Of a stretch of 53,240 nt of DNA, positions 8,352 through 16,845 are shown in pieces. Within the stretch, counting starts at the first letter, position 1, and every line of letters starts with the position of its first letter. Source of the DNA: Acidobacterium sp. (lineage in GTDB: Bacteria > Acidobacteriota > Terriglobia > Terriglobales > Acidobacteriaceae); the NCBI GenBank assembly GCA_003166955.1, contig PMUI01000111.1, forward strand, positions 19,975 through 73,214. The letters run 5' to 3'. The notes below the pieces were generated by a model. The model saw nothing but the letters and a program-made list of their open reading frames with translations. It was not told the origin of the DNA and ran no database searches. Made by a program: the position numbers and the translations under genes.

Positions 8352-8945
8352 TTACTCCGCCGCGTTGGTACCGCTCGCAGGGCTGGCCGGGGCAATTCCC
8401 AACTGCAGGTTTGTCCCCGCCAGCAGCTTGAAGTTTCCGTTCGTGCTTGAAAACGTTCCCGAGTCGGAATCTTTCACCGCGCTGGTGAGTGCGACGTGCG
8501 ACAGCGCGCCCGGCTCCTGGTCAAAAGTGCGGTCCGCGGACACCAGCGCCGGCGCCGGCCCCGCTCCCACATCACCCAGCGACTCGCCCACAGGGTCCAG
8601 TTCCGGATAGGCCGCCAGCAGCGTAGCCTTCACCGGAATCTCCTTGCCGTCCTTCAGCTTCGCCGACGTGAACACGACGCTCACGCTCACGGCGCCGTTC
8701 GCGTTCTTCACATCGGCGATTTTGCCGATCAGTTCCGTACTCTTCGGCAGCTTCGTGCCTTCCGCCGTAATTGTTCCGTCCAGTTTCGCAGTCACCACCT
8801 GCCCCACCGCGGCGCCCTTCGAATCGAGGGTGCGGTCAAGCTTCGCATTCACGCCCACCAACGATTGCGCGGATGCGACACCCATGGAAATAACCGAGAC
8901 AACTGCCAGACCAAAGGACAGGTTCCTGAAAGATTGAAAGCGCAT
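8352..8945 (-). CDS. Secreted hypothetical protein
   Basis: Protein of 197 residues with a classical signal peptide: basic start (MRFQSFRN), hydrophobic core (LSFGLAVVSVISMGVASA) and a probable cut after ASAQS. The mature part has several short beta-like segments: VGQVVTAKLDGTITAEGTKLPKSTELIGKI resembles a small periplasmic beta-barrel or SH3-like fold, and VVFTSAKLKDGKEIPVKATLLAAYP continues it. The rest is an alanine/serine/glycine-rich linker region. I do not recognise a named family. AGAGGAG eight bases before the ATG supports the start. It converges with frr across the terminator at 8299. Export is well supported; function is unknown. Confidence 0.75.
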   Translation of the reverse strand: MRFQSFRNLSFGLAVVSVISMGVASAQSLVGVNAKLDRTLDSKGAAVGQVVTAKLDGTITAEGTKLPKSTELIGKIADVKNANGAVSVSVVFTSAKLKDGKEIPVKATLLAAYPELDPVGESLGDVGAGPAPALVSADRTFDQEPGALSHVALTSAVKDSDSGTFSSTNGNFKLLAGTNLQLGIAPASPASGTNAAE

Positions 8946-9352
8946 GAATCAACTCCTCTGCAGAAAATTCTGCCGTTACGCTACACCGCTTTTGCAATCC
9001 CGCATCCGGACAAGCCTCTGCGAACACGCCGAAAACCGGCAGCCGCAGGGATTATGGGTTTCGCGAGTCAGCGCAGGCGCGCCAGCGGAATACAACCTGG
9101 TTCCGCCTCATGGATCGCCTCAAACAACCAACATCTGAAACAGACGCGGGAATTAGACGACCCCCAACCATCACCACGAACGGCGCATTCCCAAGCCATT
9201 CAACTTCGAATGCTCGAAACACATCGTTTGCAGAAAAGGTAGAAAACCACCCTCTGCATGTTTCGACGTGCGAGGGCGCGCTTTAGATTCAGGAAAAGTC
9301 GATTGATGCGGGCGACAAAAGTTTCTTACTAAAACGATTTTTTACACCTAAT
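8946..9352. other. 407-base gap between two minus-strand genes
   Basis: The left edge carries the Shine-Dalgarno and presumably the promoter of the secreted-protein gene at 8945. The stretch from about 9240 to 9352 is AT-richer than its surroundings and contains long A/T runs. I see no convincing open frame, hairpin terminator or recognisable RNA in it. Confidence 0.5.
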
Positions 9353-9595
9353 TCACATCACGTATGCTACGCCTTCGAGCTCCCGTTGCATGCACTCGAA
9401 GTTGCACGCGTTCGCCTCCAGCCGCACCACCGCCTCGCGCACCATCGCCGGATCCGCTCCGTAGCCGCGCCCGGACAGGAACGTCGTCACCAGTTCCGCC
9501 GCCTGCCACGAATCCATGCCCGACCGCAGAAGCTCGGTGCGCAGACCTGCGAGTTCGGCCATCTGGAATTTCTCGATTCTGCTGTCGCTCGCCAT
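9353..9595 (-). CDS. Small cytoplasmic hypothetical protein
   Basis: Protein of 80 residues starting at the ATG at 9593-9595, supported by AAGGAG about seven bases upstream on the minus strand. The open frame extends eleven codons further up but lacks such a site. The sequence (MASDSRIEKFQMAELAGLRTELLRSGMDSWQAAELVTTFLSGRGYG...) predicts two or three amphipathic helices, with two cysteines near the C terminus (NACNFECMQ). There is no signal peptide or membrane segment and no recognised family. It stands alone between the long gap at 8946 and the small membrane gene at 9801. Codon pattern and the ribosome site make it a plausible real gene. Confidence 0.6.
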   Translation of the reverse strand: MASDSRIEKFQMAELAGLRTELLRSGMDSWQAAELVTTFLSGRGYGADPAMVREAVVRLEANACNFECMQRELEGVAYVM

Positions 9596-9800
9596 GGTCG
9601 TCTCCTTGCGGTCTGTCCGGACTTTCATCGTCCGGGGCGCCTCTCGATTTGCCCTGCCAGGTCAACCTCTGTTTCCCTTAGACACCATTCGCTTGAATTT
9701 GTGTTGCTACAGAACCTGCAATCCCCCCGATTTCATTGCCTCCGCGCGCCTCTTTCGTGGCCTTCGCCCTCTGCGGTAACCCGTCGCCGTACACTGAGCA

Positions 9801-9956
9801 GTGACCGATCCGCAGAAAGATCCTTCCCCCCGGGCAACCCCTCCGCCCCACGAAGGCCCTTCCTGGGGTCTGATGCTCGCTCTCATTTTCCTCGCTATGC
9901 TCGTCGCCACCGGCTTCGCGTGGCTCTTCATCCATCCCCTCATGCAGCGGCACTGA
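9801..9956 (+). CDS. 51-residue single-pass membrane protein
   Basis: A GTG-initiated frame encodes a proline-rich cytoplasmic leader (about 22 residues, TDPQKDPSPRATPPPHEGPSW), one hydrophobic helix (LMLALIFLAMLVATGFAWLFI) and a short tail HPLMQRH. The composition and the single clean helix argue for a real small protein. It lies 119 bases upstream of coaE. No family name is known to me; the weak point is the non-ATG start with only a modest ribosome site. Confidence 0.5.
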   Translation: MTDPQKDPSPRATPPPHEGPSWGLMLALIFLAMLVATGFAWLFIHPLMQRH

Positions 9957-10075
9957 GTAGTGCCTCGCACTCTCTATACGTTTCTCTCTCTCCTTCGGTT
10001 CGCCGTGCCCACGCGCCTTACAATCACATCGGAGATTTCGGGCCCCATCATCCCCGGTGTATCGATAGGAGACGC

Positions 10076-10747
10076 ATGTTGCGTGCAGGCCTCACGGGTA
10101 GTCTCGGCAGCGGCAAAACCACGGTGGCCGGCATCTTGCGCGAGCATGGCGTCCACGTCCTCGAGGCCGACGCTATCGCGCGCGAGATGATGCGGCCTGG
10201 CCAGGAAGTCTTCCGCCGCATCGGCGAACACTTCGGCCCCACCGTCATTCGGCCCGACGGCTCGCTCGACCGGCCCAGACTGGCGACGCTTGCCTTCTCA
10301 GAAGGCCGGCTCAACGAGCTCAACCAGATCGTCCATCCACCGGTGATCGCGGAACAGGAACGCCGGATGGGCGCAATCTTCGGGCGCGATCCCAGCGCTA
10401 TCGTCGTCATCGAATCCGCGCTGATCTTCGAAGCCGAAGCGTGGGGTACAGTCCCGGACTGGCGGCGTCGCTTCGACCGCCTCATTCTGGTGACCGCCCC
10501 CGACGATCTGAAGATCCAGCGCTTCCTCGGCCGCATCATCCCGGCAAACGCGGCGACCGGAGCCGCAGACTCTGAAGCGCGCGCCGCGGCCGAGCGCGAT
10601 GCGCGTCTACGCCTGGCCGCGCAGTTGCCCGACGCGGTCAAGATCCCGCGCTCCGACTTCATCATCGATAACTCCGGCTCCCTCGACTCGACCCGCCGTC
10701 AGACGGAACGGATCGCTGCGGAACTCCGAACCGCAGCCAGTGTTTAA
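10076..10747 (+). CDS. coaE: Dephospho-CoA kinase
   Basis: Protein of 223 residues catalysing the last step of coenzyme A synthesis, ATP-dependent phosphorylation of the 3'-hydroxyl of dephospho-CoA, in the cytoplasm. The P-loop GSLGSGKTT lies at residues 8-16, followed by LEADAIAREMM (the D of DAD/EAD binds the substrate), LNELNQIVHPPVI and the lid region with SDFIIDNSGSLDSTRRQ near the C terminus, all typical for CoaE. The ATG at 10076 is preceded by a purine-rich AGGAGA; the longer open frame upstream crosses other genes. The C-terminal half carries an alanine-rich stretch somewhat longer than in many homologues. Assignment is confident. Confidence 0.95.
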   Translation: MLRAGLTGSLGSGKTTVAGILREHGVHVLEADAIAREMMRPGQEVFRRIGEHFGPTVIRPDGSLDRPRLATLAFSEGRLNELNQIVHPPVIAEQERRMGAIFGRDPSAIVVIESALIFEAEAWGTVPDWRRRFDRLILVTAPDDLKIQRFLGRIIPANAATGAADSEARAAAERDARLRLAAQLPDAVKIPRSDFIIDNSGSLDSTRRQTERIAAELRTAASV

Positions 10748-10864
10748 GCGTATGCCGATACAATGAGAGGAGGCTGTTTCCCGCGCCTGATCCGCGCGCT
10801 GGCCCCATGAATACGCAGCCGCTGCGCATCCGGGGCTCAACAACGAAACGCCACCAACAACACT

Positions 10865-12007
10865 ATGACCTTACGTCGACTTCTTCTGGTTCTTATCCTC
10901 GTTGCAGGTTTCGGGTACTTCATCACCCATTTTGAGGTCCGCCGGACCGGCTCATCCGGAGATCGGAGCTCACCGCTTACCATCACCGAGGCCCACGCCG
11001 CGCCCGAGTACACCAACACCGAGCTGAATAACATTTCCGTCTACAAACGCGTGGTCCCCTCGGTCGTGAACATCACGGCCGGCACCGTTACGCTCGACTT
11101 CTTCATGGGCCTCGTGCCGCAGCAGGATCAGGGCTCCGGCTTCATCCTCGACAAGCAGGGCCACATCCTGACCAACTACCATGTGGTGGCGGACGCGCGA
11201 AATGTGGAGGTCCAGACCCACGACAAGCGCCGCTACCAGGCCCAGGTGATCGGCAAGGATCGCCTCCACGACCTGGCACTGCTCCAGATCAATGCGCCGA
11301 ATCTGGTGCCCGCCGTCCTCGCATCCTCGCGCGATCTGCAAGTCGGCCAGCAGGTCTTCGCCATCGGCAATCCTTTCGGCCTGAGCGGGACCATGACCGT
11401 TGGCATCATCAGCGCGATCCGTTCGGTCCGCAGCCCTGAAGGCGGCGCACCCATTGAAAACGCCATTCAGACCGATGCCGCGATCAACCCTGGCAACTCT
11501 GGCGGACCGCTGCTCAACTCCCAGGGCGAGGTCATCGGCATCAATTCGATGATTGCCCAGAACGGCGCCGAGCAGAACGCCGGCATTGGCTTCGCGATCC
11601 CCATTGACACTGCCAAGGCCGTCCTCAGCGACTTCCAGAAGTACGGCCACGCCCGCCGACCCTCGCTGGGCGTTCGCACGCTGCCCATCGGCCCCGACCT
11701 GGCCGAGCAGATGGGCCTTCCCGCGCAATACGGCGTTCTTATTGAGAGCACTATCCCCGGCGGCGCCGCCGAGCGCGCAGGCCTGCACGGCGGCAATCAG
11801 GTCGCCTACCTCGGCAACATGCAAATCTCCGTCGGCGGCGACCTGATCGTCGCCATCGACGGCCAGGAGATCACCAACTCCCAGGACATCTCCGAAATCA
11901 TGAACGGGCACCAGCCCGGCGACGCCGTCACCGTCACCTTCTACCGCGGACGCCGCAAAATGGCGGCGCACGTGACCCTCGGGGAAGCCCACGACCAATC
12001 CGCGTGA
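10865..12007 (+). CDS. DegP/HtrA-family serine endoprotease
   Basis: Protein of 380 residues, a periplasmic or membrane-anchored protease and chaperone for misfolded envelope proteins. An N-terminal hydrophobic segment (residues 5-20, LLLVLILVAGFGYFI) with no obvious cleavage site suggests a membrane anchor, as in DegS. The trypsin-like domain follows with the catalytic triad H106 (TNYHVVAD), D136 (HDLALL) and S212 (NPGNSGGPL). One PDZ domain covers residues about 265-375, so this is the single-PDZ type (DegS/HhoA-like) rather than two-PDZ DegP. It is followed 51 bases later by the dehydrogenase gene on the same strand. Family call is secure; the exact paralogue is not. Confidence 0.94.
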   Translation: MTLRRLLLVLILVAGFGYFITHFEVRRTGSSGDRSSPLTITEAHAAPEYTNTELNNISVYKRVVPSVVNITAGTVTLDFFMGLVPQQDQGSGFILDKQGHILTNYHVVADARNVEVQTHDKRRYQAQVIGKDRLHDLALLQINAPNLVPAVLASSRDLQVGQQVFAIGNPFGLSGTMTVGIISAIRSVRSPEGGAPIENAIQTDAAINPGNSGGPLLNSQGEVIGINSMIAQNGAEQNAGIGFAIPIDTAKAVLSDFQKYGHARRPSLGVRTLPIGPDLAEQMGLPAQYGVLIESTIPGGAAERAGLHGGNQVAYLGNMQISVGGDLIVAIDGQEITNSQDISEIMNGHQPGDAVTVTFYRGRRKMAAHVTLGEAHDQSA

Positions 12008-12058
12008 GTCCTCAAGCGAGTGGCCCACATCCAATACCCCCCCTGGAGAGGCTGAACG

Positions 12059-12991
12059 ATGACCCACTGGACCGCCGCCCAAATCCCGCCGCAACACGGT
12101 AAGCTCGCGTACATCACCGGAGCCAACAGCGGCATCGGATATCACGCCGCGCTCGAACTGGCCCGCGGCGGAGCTGGCGTCATCCTCGCCTGCCGCGACG
12201 TCGCCAAAGCTGAAGCGGCCCGGAACCGCATCCTCGCCGAAATTCCCGCGGCCCAGGTGGAAATCGCCCAGCTAGACCTCGCCAGCTTCGCCTCGGTTCG
12301 CAGCGCTGCTCAATCCTTCCTCAGCACTGGCCGCCACATCGACCTGCTCATCAACAACGCCGGCGTCATGGCGCTCCCCGACCGCCGGGTCACGTCCGAC
12401 GGATTCGAGCTTCAGCTCGGCACTAACCACTTCGGCCACTTCGCCCTCACCGGACTGCTGCTGCCCTCGGTGCTCACCGCGCCGGCCGGCCGTATCGTCA
12501 CCGTCAGCTCCATCGCGCACCGCGGGGCCACCATAGACTTCGACAACCTGAACTGGGAACACGATTACAAACCCTGGCCCGCCTACCGGCGCACCAAGCT
12601 CGCGAACTTGCTTTTTGGCCTCGGACTCCACCGCCGCCTTTCGCGCGCCCGTGCATCAGCGATGAGCATCGTCGTCCATCCGGGCGTCTCCAACACGAAC
12701 CTCTTCGCCGCAGGCCCCGGCTCCGGCAAAGGCATCGAGGCCGTCATGGCCCCCCTCGTCATCCGCCTCATCGCACAGTCCGATGCGCAGGGCGCGCTGC
12801 CCACCCTTTACGCCGCAACCTCTGCCGATGTTCAGAGCGGCCATTTCTATGGACCGAACGGTTTTCGCCAAATGCGCGGCTATCCCGTGGAAGTCCGCGC
12901 CGAAGCCCAGGCTTACGACGAATCCCTTGCTGAGAAACTCTGGCAAGTCTCTGAAGAACTGACCCGGGTCCGCTATCCGCTGCCGGGTTAG
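12059..12991 (+). CDS. Short-chain dehydrogenase/reductase, retinol-dehydrogenase-like
   Basis: Protein of 310 residues with a complete Rossmann fold of the classical SDR type. Visible motifs are TGANSGIGYHAA at residues 20-31 (dinucleotide-binding TGxxxGIG), NNAGVM near residue 99, the serine in VTVSSIAH and the catalytic YRRTK (Tyr-x3-Lys). An arginine after the first beta-alpha unit (ACRDV) suggests NADP(H) preference. The overall pattern, including HPGVSNTNL and the C-terminal GHFYGPNG segment, is that of the retinol-dehydrogenase-like subgroup common in bacteria, whose substrates are mostly unknown. It ends one base before the stop of the convergent membrane protein gene. Family is secure, substrate unknown. 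Confidence 0.93.
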   Translation: MTHWTAAQIPPQHGKLAYITGANSGIGYHAALELARGGAGVILACRDVAKAEAARNRILAEIPAAQVEIAQLDLASFASVRSAAQSFLSTGRHIDLLINNAGVMALPDRRVTSDGFELQLGTNHFGHFALTGLLLPSVLTAPAGRIVTVSSIAHRGATIDFDNLNWEHDYKPWPAYRRTKLANLLFGLGLHRRLSRARASAMSIVVHPGVSNTNLFAAGPGSGKGIEAVMAPLVIRLIAQSDAQGALPTLYAATSADVQSGHFYGPNGFRQMRGYPVEVRAEAQAYDESLAEKLWQVSEELTRVRYPLPG

Positions 12992-12992
12992 A

Positions 12993-13331
12993 TCATCGCA
13001 ACCGGTCCCTGACTTCAGGCCGCACCAGATACAGGAAGAAAACCAGGTTCAGCGCCACCATCACCAGTTCCGCGGGTTGATGAAGCTTGACCAGCATCCA
13101 CATCCCGTACATCGCCGACAGAAACACCGCCGCCAGGGTCATCGCCCATCCCCACCGGCGCAGGCGCAGCAGTCCCTGGCCGGCGGCGGCGAACGCCGCG
13201 CACAACACAACATACACAAGCGGGAGTTTATGCATCGTTACGCTAACCAGCCCCAGGACCGCCAGCAAAAGCATCCAGATCGCAATCGCCACCACTCCCG
13301 GCAGCAGTCCGCGCTTTTTCTCTTCGCTCAT
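12993..13331 (-). CDS. Small four-helix membrane protein, hypothetical
   Basis: Protein of 112 residues with four hydrophobic segments (residues about 11-31, 36-53, 60-76 and 84-103) and short charged ends (MSEEKKRG and VRPEVRDRLR). Its ATG overlaps the stop codon of the cytochrome c gene in the ATGA manner, so the two are translationally coupled and probably cotranscribed. No family is recognised. Coupling to a membrane-anchored cytochrome c suggests a role in electron transfer or as an anchor, but that is inference from position only. Confidence 0.75.
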   Translation of the reverse strand: MSEEKKRGLLPGVVAIAIWMLLLAVLGLVSVTMHKLPLVYVVLCAAFAAAGQGLLRLRRWGWAMTLAAVFLSAMYGMWMLVKLHQPAELVMVALNLVFFLYLVRPEVRDRLR

Positions 13332-13708
13332 AGCGTGTGCAAGTACGCCAGCAGATCTGTGAGCTGTTGATCGCTCAGATCGTTCCCGTACCCCGGCATG
13401 GTGTTATGCCCGCGCAGGATCACCGGGGTCACGCGCTCGTCGTTGGCCGGCGCGCCCGACGGCAGATACTTCTTCCGGTACATCGCAAACAGGCTCGGCC
13501 CGTGCAGATCACCCGTCTGATTCGCGTAGTGACAGCTGGCGCAGTATTGCTGATACAGCGCGCGCCCGCGCGACTCCTGGGGCGTCAGCTGACTCACGGC
13601 CTTCGAAGGCCCCAGCGACGGCCCACACCCCGCAATCAACGCGACTGCAGCACCAGCAACAACAGTCAGAGTCTTCAATCGCAACCTGGCTTCCGGCATC
13701 ACGTCCAA
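13328..13708 (-). CDS. Lipoprotein cytochrome c, single heme
   Basis: Protein of 126 residues. The N terminus has a lipoprotein signal with lipobox-like LIAGC; the mature domain begins with a short linker and carries one CASCH heme-attachment site (CXXCH) followed by a methionine ligand candidate in HNTMPGYGNDLSDQQLTDLLAYLHTL, the pattern of class I monoheme cytochromes c. It would sit on the periplasmic face as a small soluble-type electron carrier. The start could be the ATG at 13708 or three codons later (MPEARLR). It is coupled to the membrane protein at 12993-13331 and lies 24 bases downstream of dacB on the same strand. Family is secure; partner complexes are unknown. Confidence 0.92.
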   Translation of the reverse strand: MDVMPEARLRLKTLTVVAGAAVALIAGCGPSLGPSKAVSQLTPQESRGRALYQQYCASCHYANQTGDLHGPSLFAMYRKKYLPSGAPANDERVTPVILRGHNTMPGYGNDLSDQQLTDLLAYLHTL

Positions 13709-13732
13709 TCCCTCAGCGGTGGCAGTCTGCAG

Positions 13733-15364
13733 CTAGTAGCTGGCGGCCACCGCCTCTACAATCCGATCGAGCGCCACCCTCGCAGCATCCCCCGCAGGCT
13801 GTCGATCGTTGCAGAGAATCGAAAACACCAGCGTCTTCCCGGTCGCCGTTGTCAGATATCCGCTCAGCGCGTTCACTTCCGACAGCGTTCCCGTCTTCGC
13901 GAATACCTTCGCCTTCATCGGACCCGCGAACCGCCCCGCGAGCGATCCATCCACGCCGCCAACGGGTAACGATGACCGATACAATTCCCCCCACGGCTGG
14001 CGCGCCGCATACGTCAACAGCGTGGTGGCCGCGCGCGGCGTTATGAGGTCATCGGACGACAACCCCGACCCGTCATAAAACAGAAAATCTCCCGGATCGA
14101 CGCCGGCATTCACCAGAAACTGCCGGACCACGCGGGCTCCCTGCGCGATTGACCCGTCCTGACCCTCGAGCCTTCCCAGCAGCCGCTGTAACAATTCCGC
14201 GTGCAGATTCTGGCTCACTTTATTGGTTATGGTCACATCTTCGGCCAAGGTCGGCGAGACATGCGTTGCCAGCACGGTCAACCCCGTCACCGGCGGCGCA
14301 ATCGTGGCCAGCGTGAGCTGCCGCAGCGCCACCGCCTGATTCACCTCCGCCCGATAGTCCTCCGTATCCACAGGCAGCCGATGCCACGCCTTCGCCGTCC
14401 CCGTCACCGTGATGCCGCGCGCCAGCAGCATCTGCCGCAGTGCGGTCGCGGCAAACTCCGCCGGATCCTCGACCGCCAGCGCCTCGTGCATCCCGTTCGC
14501 GCTGACCGACCCATACAGCCGGATCGCCAAACTTCCCGGGGAGCGATCGATCCCGGAATGGGCGGCGGCCGTGCCCGACGCCAAGGTCAGCGAATTCTCC
14601 AGCTTGTAATACGGCACATCGGGATTCCACGCCACCACCATCGGCGAGGTCGACGCGGTATCGCCCTCACTCCCGGCTGGAGTCGCGGCGTTCGCCGCGC
14701 CCACCGGACGTGCCGTCACCTCTGGCGTTACGTTCAGATACACGACGTTGTCGTTCACCGTCAGGGCCGACACCGGCGCGCCGTACTCCCACTGCAAATC
14801 GCCCCACGCCCAGCTTCCGCCGTACCGCTCCCACACAAACCACGCATCGTCGCCGATCACGTCACCCGTAATCGTCTTCACACCGGTCGCGACAATCTGG
14901 TCCGCCATGTCTTCGAGCGCCTGCAGCGGCGGATTCGGCCGCGCCGTCTTCCCATCCCACGGATAGGTGCGCCCCGACATCGTGGGGTCGCCCGCGCCCA
15001 GCAATCGCACATCGCCGGTCAGGGTCCCATTTGCATCGATTGATCCTGAAGTGACGGCGGTCGTGGTCCACGTCGCATTTGCAGGAATCAACCCGAGAGC
15101 CGCCGCGGTCGTGAACAATTTCGCATTCGATGCCGGCTCAAAGAACTGACCGTCATTCAGCGCATACACCGGCTTGCCATCGAGCGTCACCACCGAAATT
15201 CCCCAGTGCGCGCGCGACACTGCGGGATCCGCCAGGACCTGCCTGATCGTCACATCGAGCGGCACAGATTTGTGAACGGGCTTCGCTGCTTTGTGCCGCG
15301 TGGCGCCGCCCGCCGAACTCAGCGACAGCGCGGCAATCGCTATCAACGGCCAACAAAGCCGCAT
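13733..15364 (-). CDS. dacB: D-alanyl-D-alanine carboxypeptidase/endopeptidase (PBP4 type)
   Basis: Protein of 543 residues with a signal peptide (MRLCWPLIAIAALSLSSAGGA), acting on peptidoglycan in the periplasm. The three penicillin-binding motifs of class C low-molecular-weight PBPs are present: SNAK with nucleophile S79 and K82, SQN at 384-386, and KTG at 490-492. The long insert between the first two motifs (residues about 110-370) is the domain II/III insertion typical of PBP4. The start at the ATG 15362-15364 gives the signal peptide; the open frame runs further upstream across folP and is not credible there. The last bases coincide with short heptamer-like words (13723-13743). Assignment is confident. 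Confidence 0.95.
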   Translation of the reverse strand: MRLCWPLIAIAALSLSSAGGATRHKAAKPVHKSVPLDVTIRQVLADPAVSRAHWGISVVTLDGKPVYALNDGQFFEPASNAKLFTTAAALGLIPANATWTTTAVTSGSIDANGTLTGDVRLLGAGDPTMSGRTYPWDGKTARPNPPLQALEDMADQIVATGVKTITGDVIGDDAWFVWERYGGSWAWGDLQWEYGAPVSALTVNDNVVYLNVTPEVTARPVGAANAATPAGSEGDTASTSPMVVAWNPDVPYYKLENSLTLASGTAAAHSGIDRSPGSLAIRLYGSVSANGMHEALAVEDPAEFAATALRQMLLARGITVTGTAKAWHRLPVDTEDYRAEVNQAVALRQLTLATIAPPVTGLTVLATHVSPTLAEDVTITNKVSQNLHAELLQRLLGRLEGQDGSIAQGARVVRQFLVNAGVDPGDFLFYDGSGLSSDDLITPRAATTLLTYAARQPWGELYRSSLPVGGVDGSLAGRFAGPMKAKVFAKTGTLSEVNALSGYLTTATGKTLVFSILCNDRQPAGDAARVALDRIVEAVAASY

Positions 15365-15431
15365 TGGCCAGAGCACGCGAGGATTTTTGTCGAGGGATCG
15401 CAATTTCTCTGGAGTGTAGCATCGTTTTCTG

Positions 15432-16331
15432 ATGGCTTTCGCGCGCAGACCGGCCTGCACCTGGCAGCTCCGCACCGGTTCCCTGCCACTGGGCGAGCGA
15501 ACTCTCGTCATGGGAGTCCTCAACGTCACGCCCGACTCGTTTTCCGACGGCGGCGCATTCCTCAATCCTGAACGCGCCGTCCAGCACGCGCTCTCCATGC
15601 TCGACCAGGGCGCTGATCTCATCGATGTCGGCGGCGAATCCACCCGCCCCGGCTCCCAGCCGCTCAGCACGCAGGAAGAACAAGCCCGCGTTCTCCCCGT
15701 CCTCGAAGCGCTGCTCCGCGAGCGCCCCACATCTGTGCTGTCCATTGATTCATATAGAGCCGCAACCGCTCGCGCCGCCATCGCTGCCGGTGCGGAGATC
15801 GTCAACGACGTTTCCGGCTTTCAGTGGGATCCCGACCTGCCCCAGGTTTGCGCCGATCTCCGTTGCGGAGTCATCCTGATGCACACCCGCGGTCGCCCCA
15901 GTGAATGGCGCACTCAACCCCGCCTGGCCCAGGAAGAAGTTGTCCCGTTGGTTAAAACCGGCCTCACGCAATCTTTGAAAGCGGCGCTCGCCACCGGCAT
16001 CGACCGCAGCCGCATCGTGCTTGACCCCGGCTTTGGCTTCGGCAAAACGTACGACAACAACTACCCGCTCCTCGCCCACCTTGACGAGCTACTCGCCATT
16101 GGGGCGCCTCTGCTCGCCGGCGTCTCGCGCAAGTCTTTCCTCGCTCGAACTCTCTCCGAAATCGGCTCGGGGGGAAGAACCGCCGACATTGCACCCGAAG
16201 CGCGCGCCAACGCCACACTCGCTGCCACCACGGCCGCCATCCTCGGCGGAGCGAGCATCGTGCGCGTCCACGACGTTCGCCCGGCCGTCGAAGCCGCCCG
16301 CATCGCCGACGCCATCCTGGCGGAACTCTAG
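15432..16331 (+). CDS. folP: Dihydropteroate synthase
   Basis: Protein of 299 residues of the folate pathway; it condenses p-aminobenzoate with 6-hydroxymethyl-dihydropterin diphosphate in the cytoplasm and is the sulfonamide target. The TIM-barrel signatures are clear: MGVLNVTPDSFSDGG (residues 27-41), DVGGESTRPGS, the strand with EIVNDVSG, DPGFGFGKTYDNNYPLL and LLAGVSRKSFLAR, ending in RVHDVRP. The first 25 residues are a short extension. It diverges from dacB with 67 bases between starts. It is followed by a perfect heptamer array. Assignment is very confident. Confidence 0.97.
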   Translation: MAFARRPACTWQLRTGSLPLGERTLVMGVLNVTPDSFSDGGAFLNPERAVQHALSMLDQGADLIDVGGESTRPGSQPLSTQEEQARVLPVLEALLRERPTSVLSIDSYRAATARAAIAAGAEIVNDVSGFQWDPDLPQVCADLRCGVILMHTRGRPSEWRTQPRLAQEEVVPLVKTGLTQSLKAALATGIDRSRIVLDPGFGFGKTYDNNYPLLAHLDELLAIGAPLLAGVSRKSFLARTLSEIGSGGRTADIAPEARANATLAATTAAILGGASIVRVHDVRPAVEAARIADAILAEL

Positions 16332-16366
16332 TTGGGAGCCAGAGGCGTCCGAGGATCACGCTGCCG

Positions 16367-16441
16367 TCACTCGGACTACACGCTGTCCGCTGTCCGCTGT
16401 CCGCTGTCCGCTGTCCGCTGTCCGCTGTCCGCTGTCCGCTG
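16367..16441. repeat. Perfect heptamer tandem array
   Basis: Bases 16381-16440 are eight full copies of CGCTGTC plus CGCT, without a single mismatch. The 14 bases before it (TCACTCG and GACTACA) are in the same 7-base phase but diverged. The array lies between the folP stop and the stop of the small gene at 16443 and touches the latter. It is the least diverged member of the heptamer-period tracts seen elsewhere in the window. Confidence 0.95.
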
Positions 16442-16442
16442 A

Positions 16443-16634
16443 TTACGCGATCACATCCAGCAAACCGTCGTGATCCGAATCCACCTCAGCCACTGCTGCC
16501 GCCTGCTCCTCGGCTTCACTCTCCGACGGCTCTACTTCCGCGGTGAACTTCCGCCTCCGCATCTTCTCGCGCGTCCACGACGGATTCTGCTCCTGGCCCA
16601 CTCCGCCCATCGGTGAAATCCGATCCACATCCAT
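16443..16634 (-). CDS. 63-residue acidic hypothetical protein
   Basis: Predicted protein of 63 residues from the ATG at 16632-16634. The first half (MDVDRISPMGGVGQEQNPSWT) is polar and the middle carries a basic cluster (REKMRRRKFTAEVE) followed by an acidic tail (PSESEAEEQAAAVAEVDSDHDGLLDVIA). There is no membrane segment. The open frame extends upstream to 16856 with sequence that overlaps the mutL start and looks non-coding. Its stop lies two bases from the heptamer array. Composition and the sensible start make it plausible; I have no family for it. Confidence 0.45.
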   Translation of the reverse strand: MDVDRISPMGGVGQEQNPSWTREKMRRRKFTAEVEPSESEAEEQAAAVAEVDSDHDGLLDVIA

Positions 16635-16845
16635 GGCCCGCCGCCCGGCGCCTCGCCTGTGCGAGGCCACACACTTTGGACTTCGGCGTACCTCCGCGCG
16701 CACTTGAGCCGACCCCGCGCAATCGTCCTGCCACTGCGCAGCGGCGTGCAAAAGTGAACTACTTCTCCACACACTTCCCCCGCGCGCGGCCCCCACCACG
16801 CCCGCTTTTGGCGTGTTGGGGTGCAGCGTATCCTTGAACCCAGAC

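Noticed and set aside
9348-9665. A 105-codon minus-strand frame overlapping the small protein at 9353-9595
   Set aside because: Its translation is Arg/Gly-rich low complexity; the alternative frame has a good ribosome site and balanced composition.
16381-16440. The tandem array as a CRISPR
   Set aside because: The unit is 7 bases, without spacers or dyad symmetry.
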